Of a stretch of 39,735 bases of DNA, positions 28,502 through 36,457 are shown in pieces. The notes below the pieces were generated by a model that was not told where the DNA came from, ran no database searches, and worked only from the letters and a program-made list of their open reading frames with translations. The first letter of the stretch is position 1. Each line of letters starts with the position of its first letter. The stretch comes from Chloroflexota bacterium (GTDB lineage Bacteria; Chloroflexota; Anaerolineae; Promineifilales; Promineifilaceae). The translations under genes and the position numbers were made by a program. The DNA is taken from NCBI GenBank assembly GCA_029559155.1, contig JAKQCM010000128.1, positions 1-39,735 on the forward strand. Reading direction: 5' to 3'.

Positions 28502-29338
28502 TCACTCGGTTAGATCCATGTCTTTGTTGGCAAAAATATCGGCGGCCAACATGATCAATAAAGTGGCATACAACAACAACACGGCCGGGGCCAGCGCCTG
28601 GGAGGTGTTAAAACTACCGGCGACGACGGCGTCGGCAATGGCATGGAAGGGCCAGAAAGGCAGGCTAAACAGGTTGCTCAGGGCAGCCGGTCCATCTTGT
28701 TGCAGCCAGCCGGAAAAGGAATTGAGGGGTGATGCGATGATTATCCAGCCGCTGCCCATCATGGAGCGGCTCAGGTCGTTGAGGCGCAAAATGAGCCAGG
28801 TGGTGAGGCTGCTCTTGGTGTTGAGGCTTTGGCCAACCAGGAAAATGGCGATGAGGCCAAACAGGATAATGCGCGACCAACCAGAGGCTACAAAATCGGT
28901 GGCGTGCAGGGCGAGAACGGCCGTGAGAGCATTCAGCGCCAGCCAGATGGGTGGGATCAACATAATTTGGGCCAGGGGCAAATCTGGGCCGCGAAATAGC
29001 GCCAGCACAGCCAGCAACAGTTGTAAGGTGGTGGCAAAGAGGACGGATGTGAGGAGAACGGCCGTTAGATATTCCACCCGGCTTGGCAGGCGCACAACCC
29101 AGGCCACATGAGCTGCCTGATTGGCGCGCGAGGCAATGGTTAACGTAGAGAGAAATGTCAGCCCCACGCCAAACGCCGCCAAAACCAAAATATAATACGA
29201 CGCATCTGGCGTCCGTTGGTCAGGCGAAAACATCACCCGCCAATAAGCCAGACTGAGCAAAATGTACATCAATCCAGTGAGTGATCGTAAAAGGCTACGG
29301 AAAAAATAACCCGACAAAGCCAAAATGCGTTGAGTCAT
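28502..29338 (-). CDS. ABC-2-type membrane permease subunit
   Basis: 278 aa, about six TM helices; start overlaps the stop of the ABC ATPase gene by ATGA. Confidence 0.8.
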   Translation of the reverse strand: MTQRILALSGYFFRSLLRSLTGLMYILLSLAYWRVMFSPDQRTPDASYYILVLAAFGVGLTFLSTLTIASRANQAAHVAWVVRLPSRVEYLTAVLLTSVLFATTLQLLLAVLALFRGPDLPLAQIMLIPPIWLALNALTAVLALHATDFVASGWSRIILFGLIAIFLVGQSLNTKSSLTTWLILRLNDLSRSMMGSGWIIIASPLNSFSGWLQQDGPAALSNLFSLPFWPFHAIADAVVAGSFNTSQALAPAVLLLYATLLIMLAADIFANKDMDLTE

Positions 29339-30207
29339 TGGACAGCCTCGGCATAAATTTCTGATAACGAGACACGGTTGTGCTCCACTCGCACCACGTC
29401 ATAACCGGCTTCCAATAGCATCACCAACACCTGTCGGCGCATGAACATGGCCTCTCCTTTCAGCACAATCAGCTCGTCCTTTACCTCAATCGCGTCATGC
29501 AAGGCCAATAGCGATACGCCAAATTCCTCCAGGGGCTTATTGGCGCGAATGCGAATGTGCGATTGCGCGGCCATCGCCTGCGCCATGCTGTTTTCGTAGT
29601 GAACCTGACCACGGTTCAGAATAACCAGATGGGTGCAAACCTGAGTGACTTCCGGCAGGTGATGGGTACTCATGACAATGGTTTTTCCGGCCTCGTGCAG
29701 GCTGTGAATGACCTCGTAAACTTCAGACTGCCCCGACGGGTCTAGCCCGTTGCTGGGTTCATCTAACAGCAGCAGCGGTGGGTCGCCGATGAGGATTTGC
29801 GCCAGACCCAGGCGTTGACGCATCCCCTTTGAGCATTCCTTGATCCGTTTGTTGGCCGCGCTTTGCAAATTTACCTTTGCCAGGCTGGCGTCTACCGCGC
29901 GCCTGGCTTGCGGCCCGGAAAGGTTGCTTAATTTGGCTACTTGCTGCAGGTATTCATGGACACGTAAGTGATTGGGAAATAAAAGCCTTTCCGGTTTATA
30001 GCCGATTTTGGGCCAGACGCCGCCAGCCGGTTTGATTCTCCCTGCGGAAGGGGAGGAAACGCCGGCGATAAGCTTAAAAAGGGTCGTCTTGCCGGCGCCA
30101 TTGGGACCCAACAGCCCGACGACTTCCCCTGTGGGGATTTGCAGCGTGACATGATCGAGCGCGGTTAGATTTAGATATTTTTTGGTGACGTTACTAATTT
30201 CAATCAC
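29335..30207 (-). CDS. ABC-2-type transporter ATP-binding protein
   Basis: Walker A GLLGPNGAGKTTLFKLIAG; signature CSKGMRQRLGLAQILIGDPPLLLLDEPSNGLDPSGQ; MSTHHLPEV. Confidence 0.95.
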   Translation of the reverse strand: MIEISNVTKKYLNLTALDHVTLQIPTGEVVGLLGPNGAGKTTLFKLIAGVSSPSAGRIKPAGGVWPKIGYKPERLLFPNHLRVHEYLQQVAKLSNLSGPQARRAVDASLAKVNLQSAANKRIKECSKGMRQRLGLAQILIGDPPLLLLDEPSNGLDPSGQSEVYEVIHSLHEAGKTIVMSTHHLPEVTQVCTHLVILNRGQVHYENSMAQAMAAQSHIRIRANKPLEEFGVSLLALHDAIEVKDELIVLKGEAMFMRRQVLVMLLEAGYDVVRVEHNRVSLSEIYAEAVQ

Positions 30208-30290
30208 GAGTTGACCTTAGAGTTGAGTCTTAACGAGCAGTTTGATGTTGATGGATTCTACTCATTGGTTAGTTTACCACAGGCGGCATT

Positions 30291-30322
30291 GGCGGCAATG
30301 GGCATTGGCGGCAATGGGCATT
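30291..30322. repeat. Direct tandem repeat, 2 perfect copies of GGCGGCAATGGGCATT
   Basis: 30291-30306 and 30307-30322 identical; partial upstream copy ggcggcatt at 30282-30290. Confidence 0.9.
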
Positions 30323-30445
30323 GCCGTCTGTGGGAATCAATGAGGGATGAGAATCCGGGCATGTGCTGGCAGCAGTTTCTGCATGCCGCCCCAATTGCTT
30401 CGATTAGGCGTTGCTAATTGAAAACCTGCGTGGGTTGAACCGGAC

Positions 30446-30474
30446 TAGACGGCCGTCCTTGAGACTGTTATAAT
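30446..30474 (+). promoter_or_regulatory. Candidate sigma70-like promoter for secG (TAGACG - 17 bp - TATAAT)
   Basis: -10 TATAAT 30469-30474 with a 4/6 -35 at 30446-30451; the -35 overlaps a copy of ACGGCCGT (30449-30456). Confidence 0.4.
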
Positions 30475-30555
30475 GCCCGTTTGGTTTATCCGGGCGACAA
30501 GCATCATTCTGCTACAGTCCGGGTAGAGAATAAATCATTTTGAAGAGGTAGTGAT

Positions 30556-30801
30556 ATGCAAGCATGGGCCCCTTATTTGGGAGTAATTGAAATCATTTTA
30601 GCGGTTGTGTTGACCGTTTTGGTGCTGCTGCAAACAAAAGGCGGCGGTCTGGGCGGCTTTATGGGCGGCGGTGATTCGGGCGGTAGTTTTAGAACCCGTC
30701 GGGGTGTGGAAGCGACGATGCACCAGGTTACAATCGGACTTTCTATTCTCTTTTTTATCAACACCATTTTAGCGTTCCTCGCCTGGGGACAAGTCGTTTG
30801 A
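30556..30801 (+). CDS. secG: Preprotein translocase subunit SecG
   Basis: VIEIILAVVLTVLVLLQTKGGGLGGFMGGGDSGGSFRTRRGVEATMHQVTIGLSILFFINTILAFL. Confidence 0.93.
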   Translation: MQAWAPYLGVIEIILAVVLTVLVLLQTKGGGLGGFMGGGDSGGSFRTRRGVEATMHQVTIGLSILFFINTILAFLAWGQVV

Positions 30802-30842
30802 CAGTTGGCGTTCACGCTGACGTCTCTTTTGATTTAGCTGAG

Positions 30843-30886
30843 AAACGTGAAACAGGGCGCAGGAATGGGCGCTTTGTTTCACGTTT
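30843..30886 (+). terminator. Strong hairpin downstream of secG, likely terminator
   Basis: Arms aaacgtgaaacagggcgc (30843-30860) and gcgctttgtttcacgttt (30869-30886), 18 bp with 2 mismatches, 8-nt loop, then U-rich tattgtgt. Confidence 0.7.
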
Positions 30887-30897
30887 TATTGTGTGTC

Positions 30898-32586
30898 ATG
30901 AACATTAATCTTAGATGGCAGGTGTTGTTAGCCGGGGTGGCGTTCGCCCTGGTGGTTGCCTTGTTATCTTTTCAGGCCCAGTCTGCCAGTTTTTGTTCGG
31001 TTCGTGTGCCGGCCGCCGGTGGCGATTTTGTCGAAGGGGTGGTTGGCGCGCCGCGAAGTTTGAACCCTCTTTTAAGTGATTTGTACCCGGTAGATCGTGA
31101 ATTAACGAGCCTGATCTTTGATGGGTTGACGCGGTATGATGCGTCTGGTGCGTTGGTTCCGGCTTTGGCTGAACGTTGGGTGGTGAGCGAGGACGGCCGT
31201 TCCGTAACCTTTACCTTACGTGACGACCTGCTGTGGCATGATGGCGAGCCGGTTACGGCCGTCGATGTCGCGTTCACCTACGGCCTGCTGCAAAATGAAG
31301 CATTCCCCGGTCCGCCCGCCCTGGCCGAGTTGTGGCGAAGCGTCACCATCGAACAAACCGATGCGCAGACCATCGTGTTTACTCTGGCGGAACCGTTCTC
31401 GCCATTTCTAGCCGAAACGACGCGGGGGATTTTGCCGCAGCATTTGTTGGCCAACGTGCCCGTTGCCCAGCTGGCCGAGGCGGATTTTAATCAGGCGCCG
31501 GTAGGGACTGGGCCGTTTATGGTTGATCCGGCGAACAACTGGCAGCGAGACGGCCGTCTCCGCCTCATCCCCAATCCAGCCGATTGGCGCGAAGGAACCC
31601 AAATCGCCGCCCTGACCTTCCAGTTCTTCCCTTCCGAGGCCGATTTGATGCAAGCATTTGCAGCCGGCTCTATTCACGCCATCAACCGAGTAAGCGCCGC
31701 TGCGCTGCCCAGCGTGGCCGCCATGCCGGACGTGCGCTTGTTTACGGCGCCAGAACCGACTTACACGGCCGTGTGGTTTAATCTGCGCCAGCCGGCGAAC
31801 GAATTGGTGCGCACCCTATCGGGGCGGCAGGCTTTGGTCGCGGCATTGGACCGGGCTGCATTGGTGGATGTGGCCGTGAACGGCCAGGGGCTTTTGTTTG
31901 AAGGGCCTTATTTGCCTTCGTCGTGGGTCTACAACTCGTCGATATTTACCCCACGGCCGTACGATCCAGGCACAGCTGCGGCGTTGTTGGATACGTCGGG
32001 CTGGCTGTTTGGCGCGGATAGCGGCCTCCGGCAAAAAGACGGTCAGCCGTTAACCCTTCGACTGGTAGCCCTGAACACCCCGCAGCAGACGGCCGTGGCC
32101 GAAACCTTGCGTACTCAGTGGACGGCCGTAGGCGTCGACGCGCAAATCACTTATGCTCAGGATGTCGCTGCGCTGCGCCAGCTGTTGGCGGATGGCGCTT
32201 ATGATGTGGCGGTGGTTACATTCACGCCCTCTGGCGACCCCGACCTGTATGATTTTTGGAGCCAGGAAGCGATTGTGCGCGGGCAAAACTATACCGGCTG
32301 GAACAATCGTCGGGCCAGTGAAGCCTTGGAGGCCGGGCGGCAGGTGTGGGGCATGGAAGAGAGACGGCCGTCTTACGACACCTTCATGCGCTTTTTTGAT
32401 CAGGACATACCGGCGCTGACCCTTTACCAGGACGTCTACACGTATGCCGTTAGCCCGGAAGTCAATGAAGCCCAGATCGGCCTCATCACCCAACCACGCG
32501 ATCGATACAAAACATTTGCCGATTGGTTTTTGCTCTACCGGGATGTTACAGTTGCCTGCCCCGCCGAAAGCGAAGGAAATGGTTAG
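30898..32586 (+). CDS. ABC transporter peptide/nickel-type substrate-binding protein (SBP_bac_5 family)
   Basis: GVVGAPRSLNPLLSDLYPVDRELTSLIFDGLTRYDASGALVPALAERWVVSEDGRSVTFTLRDDLLWHDGEPVTAVDVAFTY. ATG at 30898 preferred because the ORF-track start (30847) lies inside the hairpin. Confidence 0.92.
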   Translation: MNINLRWQVLLAGVAFALVVALLSFQAQSASFCSVRVPAAGGDFVEGVVGAPRSLNPLLSDLYPVDRELTSLIFDGLTRYDASGALVPALAERWVVSEDGRSVTFTLRDDLLWHDGEPVTAVDVAFTYGLLQNEAFPGPPALAELWRSVTIEQTDAQTIVFTLAEPFSPFLAETTRGILPQHLLANVPVAQLAEADFNQAPVGTGPFMVDPANNWQRDGRLRLIPNPADWREGTQIAALTFQFFPSEADLMQAFAAGSIHAINRVSAAALPSVAAMPDVRLFTAPEPTYTAVWFNLRQPANELVRTLSGRQALVAALDRAALVDVAVNGQGLLFEGPYLPSSWVYNSSIFTPRPYDPGTAAALLDTSGWLFGADSGLRQKDGQPLTLRLVALNTPQQTAVAETLRTQWTAVGVDAQITYAQDVAALRQLLADGAYDVAVVTFTPSGDPDLYDFWSQEAIVRGQNYTGWNNRRASEALEAGRQVWGMEERRPSYDTFMRFFDQDIPALTLYQDVYTYAVSPEVNEAQIGLITQPRDRYKTFADWFLLYRDVTVACPAESEGNG

Positions 32587-32867
32587 ATAATCATAAGTAT
32601 TGTCTGGTTTTTGTTATAATGAGGTTCGCTTCCTGGACGAAGCACTCTGATGGCAAATTGATTTCACAAATCAGGACGCAACTATCCACAAGTCCCATAC
32701 CCAATGGCTCTTGGCAAAAAAATTTATAGACGCGTTCTGCTTCAATGTCTTCTAACAATTGAGAAGGCAAATAAATCGTCCACAGATGACGCGGTTGCCA
32801 CAGATAAAACAGTTTGCGCCATTTGCGGGTAAATCTTACTGGTTTATCCAGGCTAGGAGAGAGACAC

Positions 32868-33056
32868 ATGTTAGGTGGATGGGAATGGGTCATTATCTTA
32901 ATCATTGTCATTTTGATTTTTGGCGTTGGTCGAATTGGCAAATTGGGCAGCGAAATGGGTAAGGGCATTCGCGCTTTTCGTGAGGGCTTGCAAGGCGACG
33001 AGCCGGACGATGACGCGCCCAAAACCAAACCAAACAAAGATTCAGATTCAGATTAA
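32868..33056 (+). CDS. tatA: Twin-arginine translocase subunit TatA
   Basis: MLGGWEWVIILIIVILIFGVGRIGKLGSEMGKGIRAFREGL; RBS aggagag. Confidence 0.92.
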   Translation: MLGGWEWVIILIIVILIFGVGRIGKLGSEMGKGIRAFREGLQGDEPDDDAPKTKPNKDSDSD

Positions 33057-33144
33057 TTTTTAGCACATGATACGCAGCTCCTCTGGTGGAAACCCTGAGG
33101 GTTGATGCATCAGGCTTTACCCGCGACTGTGTTGCAAACGACTT

Positions 33145-33594
33145 ATGGATAGTTTTTTTGGCATTGGCGCACCAGAACTGATCCTGATTTTATTCCTGGC
33201 GGGAATCGTTTTAGGTCCGCAGCGTATTCGGCAGGTGGCTTACTGGCTGGGCAAAACGACGGCCCAGTTACAGGCGATTGCGCGCGGTTTTTCGCGCCAG
33301 CTTAATGCGGAGTTGGACGCTGTGGACGGCAGCGGCGAATTGCGGGATACGATGAAAGAGATGCAAGATTTGCGCCGCCAGATGGCCGATCTGCGCCGTG
33401 AAGTGACATCCATTGCTTCGGTTCCCTTTGAGGAAAGCCGCCGGGCGGTTCAGGACAGCCAAAAAGTTATCGAGAACAGCATCAGACCACCGCAGATGTC
33501 GAAGGAAAAATCGGTGGAGGAAACGGCCGTTCCCCGCCAAACCGCAATCCCGCTGCCAAAACCCATCGACGTAGCCGACGACCCCGATTCATGA
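33145..33594 (+). CDS. tatB: TatA/TatB-family twin-arginine translocase protein (TatB-like)
   Basis: MDSFFGIGAPELILILFLAGIVLGPQRIRQVAYWLGKTTAQLQAIARGF with long hydrophilic C-terminus. Confidence 0.85.
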   Translation: MDSFFGIGAPELILILFLAGIVLGPQRIRQVAYWLGKTTAQLQAIARGFSRQLNAELDAVDGSGELRDTMKEMQDLRRQMADLRREVTSIASVPFEESRRAVQDSQKVIENSIRPPQMSKEKSVEETAVPRQTAIPLPKPIDVADDPDS

Positions 33595-34340
33595 GCAAAA
33601 GCACAGAACACGAAGATAGTTTCGTTGAGCAAACCTTGCTAGAGCATCTCAACGAACTGCGAAAACGGATGACTTGGGCCGCACTGGCATTGGTGATCGG
33701 CACAGTTATAAGTTTCATCTTCGCTCAAGACATACTCCTCTTTTTACTGGAACCCTATAACGGCCAATTACAAACGCTGCGGCCAACGGAAGGGATAGAA
33801 ACCTTTTTTAAGGTCGCGCTGGTATCCGGCGTCATCCTCTCCATGCCGGTGATTCTTTTTCAGTTTTGGCTGTTCATATCTCCCGGCCTGACTAAAAAAG
33901 AACGCCGCTACGTGTATCTGTTTATCCCGGCCGCCCTGGGGTTGTTCCTTTTGGGCATTGCTTTTGCCTGGTTTGTGCTTGTGCCTGCGGCCGTTGCATT
34001 TTTATCTTCGTTCATGCCTGCGGTGTTTAAGACCGATTGGACCGGACAAGAATATATTGGCTTTATATTGGCCATGCTTTTTTGGCTGGGGATCAGTTTC
34101 CAGATGCCCATCATCATTTATGTGCTGTCGGTGGTGGGATTGGTGAGTGGTCCGATGATGCGGGATCAGTGGCGTGTGGCCGTGGTGGGCGTGGCTATTT
34201 TGGCGGCGGCGATTACGCCTTCGATTGATCCGGTGACGATGCTGTTGACGATGGCGCCATTGCTGGTGTTGTATTTTTTGAGCATTGGTCTGGCGTTTCT
34301 TGGCTACCGCCGCTTTGAAAAGTCGATGGCTATTGATTGA
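33591..34340 (+). CDS. tatC: Twin-arginine translocase subunit TatC
   Basis: LLEHLNELRKRMTWAALALVIG; ETFFKVALVSGVILSMPVILFQFWLFISPGLTKKERRY; start overlaps tatB stop (ATGA). Confidence 0.95.
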   Translation: MSKSTEHEDSFVEQTLLEHLNELRKRMTWAALALVIGTVISFIFAQDILLFLLEPYNGQLQTLRPTEGIETFFKVALVSGVILSMPVILFQFWLFISPGLTKKERRYVYLFIPAALGLFLLGIAFAWFVLVPAAVAFLSSFMPAVFKTDWTGQEYIGFILAMLFWLGISFQMPIIIYVLSVVGLVSGPMMRDQWRVAVVGVAILAAAITPSIDPVTMLLTMAPLLVLYFLSIGLAFLGYRRFEKSMAID

Positions 34341-34385
34341 GACGGCCGTTGGAAAATTTTGTATCTGTTCGGCTTTCTCTGGCAA

Positions 34386-34444
34386 GACCCCGAGGGTTTG
34401 ATACCCCAAAAAGCCAAATTAATCATGAGCAAACCCGTGGGGTC
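34386..34444. repeat. Imperfect inverted repeat downstream of tatC (possible terminator or short interspersed repeat)
   Basis: gaccccgagggtttg (34386-34400) versus caaacccgtggggtc (34430-34444): 15-bp arms, 2 mismatches. Confidence 0.5.
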
Positions 34445-34705
34445 TGTATAATTACAATTTTTGGACGCCCGATTTGGAACAATCCTCCTATCAGCAGATA
34501 GAGACAACAATCAAACAGTGGGCGCAAAGAGAAACGGCCGTTTCCGCCATTTTGCTGATCAGTTCACGCGCGCGCCAGAATCCTTTACCTTCATTACCCT
34601 CAAGCGGCAGGCCCTAAATTACAGCCGGGCTGCGCGAAATTTACCTGATGTCTAAACACGTGTGACCGGGGCTAGGTATTTCTAGAGCCGGCAAAAGGAG
34701 ACCTG

Positions 34706-35803
34706 ATGTCTATCTTAGGATTGCACCACATCACCCTGGTTTGCACCAACGCGCAACGCACTGTTGATTTTTACACCGGCGTTTTAGGGCTGCGGCTGGT
34801 TAAACAAACGGTCAATTTTGACGATCCCGGCGCGTATCACCTTTATTTTGGCGATGAAATTGGCCGGCCGGGCACGGCCGTTACCTTTTTTGAATGGCCG
34901 CGCGCCGCCCAGGGTCGCCCTGGCATTGGCGGAACCCATCACTTTGCCCTGGCCGTCGCCGATTACGACGGCCTGCTCAAATGGAAACGCCGCCTCACCG
35001 ACCTTGGCCAACAGGTAGATGGTCCCCTTGATCGTCATTACTTCCAATCAATTTACTTCCGCGATCCCGATGGCGTGATCATCGAAATTGCCACCCTGGG
35101 GCCTGGTTTTGCCGTCGATGAGCCGCTGGCCACCCTGGGCAGCGCGCATCGTTACCCGCCGGCCGAGATGATGGTGAACAATCGGGACGAGGCGCGCATT
35201 GCGGCGGCTAACTGGCCGGAGCCGGTACCCGCCATCACGCCGGATATGGCGCTGAGTCACGGTATGCACCACATCACGGCGATTGGTACGGATATCGAAC
35301 GCACCCATGCCTTTTTTGGCGGACTGTTGGGTTTGCAGCGGGTAAAAATGACCTCCAATTTTGATGATCCGACTTCGGCGCACTGGTATTGGGGGGTAGA
35401 TAACGGCCGTCCCGGCACTCTGATCACCTATTTTGAGCGCAACCCGCGGGACAAACGGTATCACACGGTGCAAATGGGCGCGGGGCAGACCCATCACTAC
35501 GCCTTTGCCGTGGCCGACGAAGAAACCCAACTCATCTACCGCGAGAAGTTGCTGCGAGCAGGCCTGCGTGTTTCGCCGGTGATGGATCGCGTTTACTTCA
35601 AAAGCATTTACAGCAGCGATCCGGACGGGCATATTGTCGAAATCGCCACAGCCGGACCTGGCTTTTTGTACGATGAGGCTGCCGCAGACCTGGGTACGCG
35701 CCTGCAGCTGCCGCCCTGGCTGGAAGTCCATCGCGCGACCATCGAAACGCATCTGACCCCTTTGCGCGTGCGTCCCTGGAATGGGGAAACGGCCGTTTCC
35801 TGA
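34706..35803 (+). CDS. VOC-family ring-cleaving dioxygenase, MhqO-like
   Basis: Two glyoxalase-fold repeats: LGLHHITLVCTNAQRTVDFYTGVLGLRLVKQTVNFDDPGAYHLYFGDEIGRPGTAVTFFEWP and MHHITAIGTDIERTHAFFGGLLGLQRVKMTSNFDDPTSAHWYWG. Confidence 0.9.
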   Translation: MSILGLHHITLVCTNAQRTVDFYTGVLGLRLVKQTVNFDDPGAYHLYFGDEIGRPGTAVTFFEWPRAAQGRPGIGGTHHFALAVADYDGLLKWKRRLTDLGQQVDGPLDRHYFQSIYFRDPDGVIIEIATLGPGFAVDEPLATLGSAHRYPPAEMMVNNRDEARIAAANWPEPVPAITPDMALSHGMHHITAIGTDIERTHAFFGGLLGLQRVKMTSNFDDPTSAHWYWGVDNGRPGTLITYFERNPRDKRYHTVQMGAGQTHHYAFAVADEETQLIYREKLLRAGLRVSPVMDRVYFKSIYSSDPDGHIVEIATAGPGFLYDEAAADLGTRLQLPPWLEVHRATIETHLTPLRVRPWNGETAVS

Positions 35804-35812
35804 GGATTCATC

Positions 35813-36457
35813 ATGCAGCCAGACCTATCTCCACACCAAAACCAGCCGGTTCTACACACCGGCGCGCCGCTAGCCGAGGCAAAAGCGGCCATGATCCTGG
35901 TACACGGCCGTGGCGCCACGGCCGAAAGCATCCTCACCCTGGTCCCAGAGTTTGAGCAACCCGATTGGGCTTATCTGGCCCCGCAGGCGGCCGGCAACAC
36001 CTGGTATCCTTACAGTTTTTTGGCTCCCATCGCGCACAACGAACCGGGCATCACATCGGGGCTAACGGCTGTGTCTGATGTTCTGGAAACCGTCATCCGC
36101 GCCGGAATTCCCCCGGAGAAGGTTGTCTTGCTGGGTTTTTCGCAGGGCGCGTGCCTGGCGTTGGAATTTGCGGCGCGGCGCGCCCAGCGGTATGGGGCTG
36201 TGATTGGTTTGAGCGGCGGTCTGATCGGACCGGATGGCACGCCGCGCGATTATCAGGGGTGGTTGGGGGAGACGGCCGTTTTTCTCGGCTGCAGCGACGT
36301 GGATTTCCACATCCCCAAAAAGCGCGTGGAGGAAAGCGCCGAGGTGTTCCAAAAACTGGGCGGGGTTGTAACTATGCGCCTGTATCCCGGCATGGGTCAT
36401 ACCGTCATCCAGGATGAATTAGACGTTGTACGGGCGCTGCTGCGAGGTATTGGGTGA
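35813..36457 (+). CDS. Alpha/beta-hydrolase, carboxylesterase/MhqD-like
   Basis: AMILVHGRGATAESIL; nucleophile LLGFSQGACLALEFAAR; GMGHTVIQDELDVVRALL. Confidence 0.88.
   Translation: MQPDLSPHQNQPVLHTGAPLAEAKAAMILVHGRGATAESILTLVPEFEQPDWAYLAPQAAGNTWYPYSFLAPIAHNEPGITSGLTAVSDVLETVIRAGIPPEKVVLLGFSQGACLALEFAARRAQRYGAVIGLSGGLIGPDGTPRDYQGWLGETAVFLGCSDVDFHIPKKRVEESAEVFQKLGGVVTMRLYPGMGHTVIQDELDVVRALLRGIG

Noticed and set aside
32615-32620. TATAAT as a promoter for tatA
   Set aside because: Perfect -10 but no acceptable -35 at 16-18 bp; about 250 bp from tatA.
32591-33037. 148-aa minus ORF covering the tatA upstream gap (WRKLFYLWQPRHLWTIYLPSQLLEDIEAERVYKFFCQEPLGMG)
   Set aside because: The segment 32600-32850 reads protein-like, but the ORF is antisense to tatA and no family is recognised. 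Worth a blastx but not reported as a gene.
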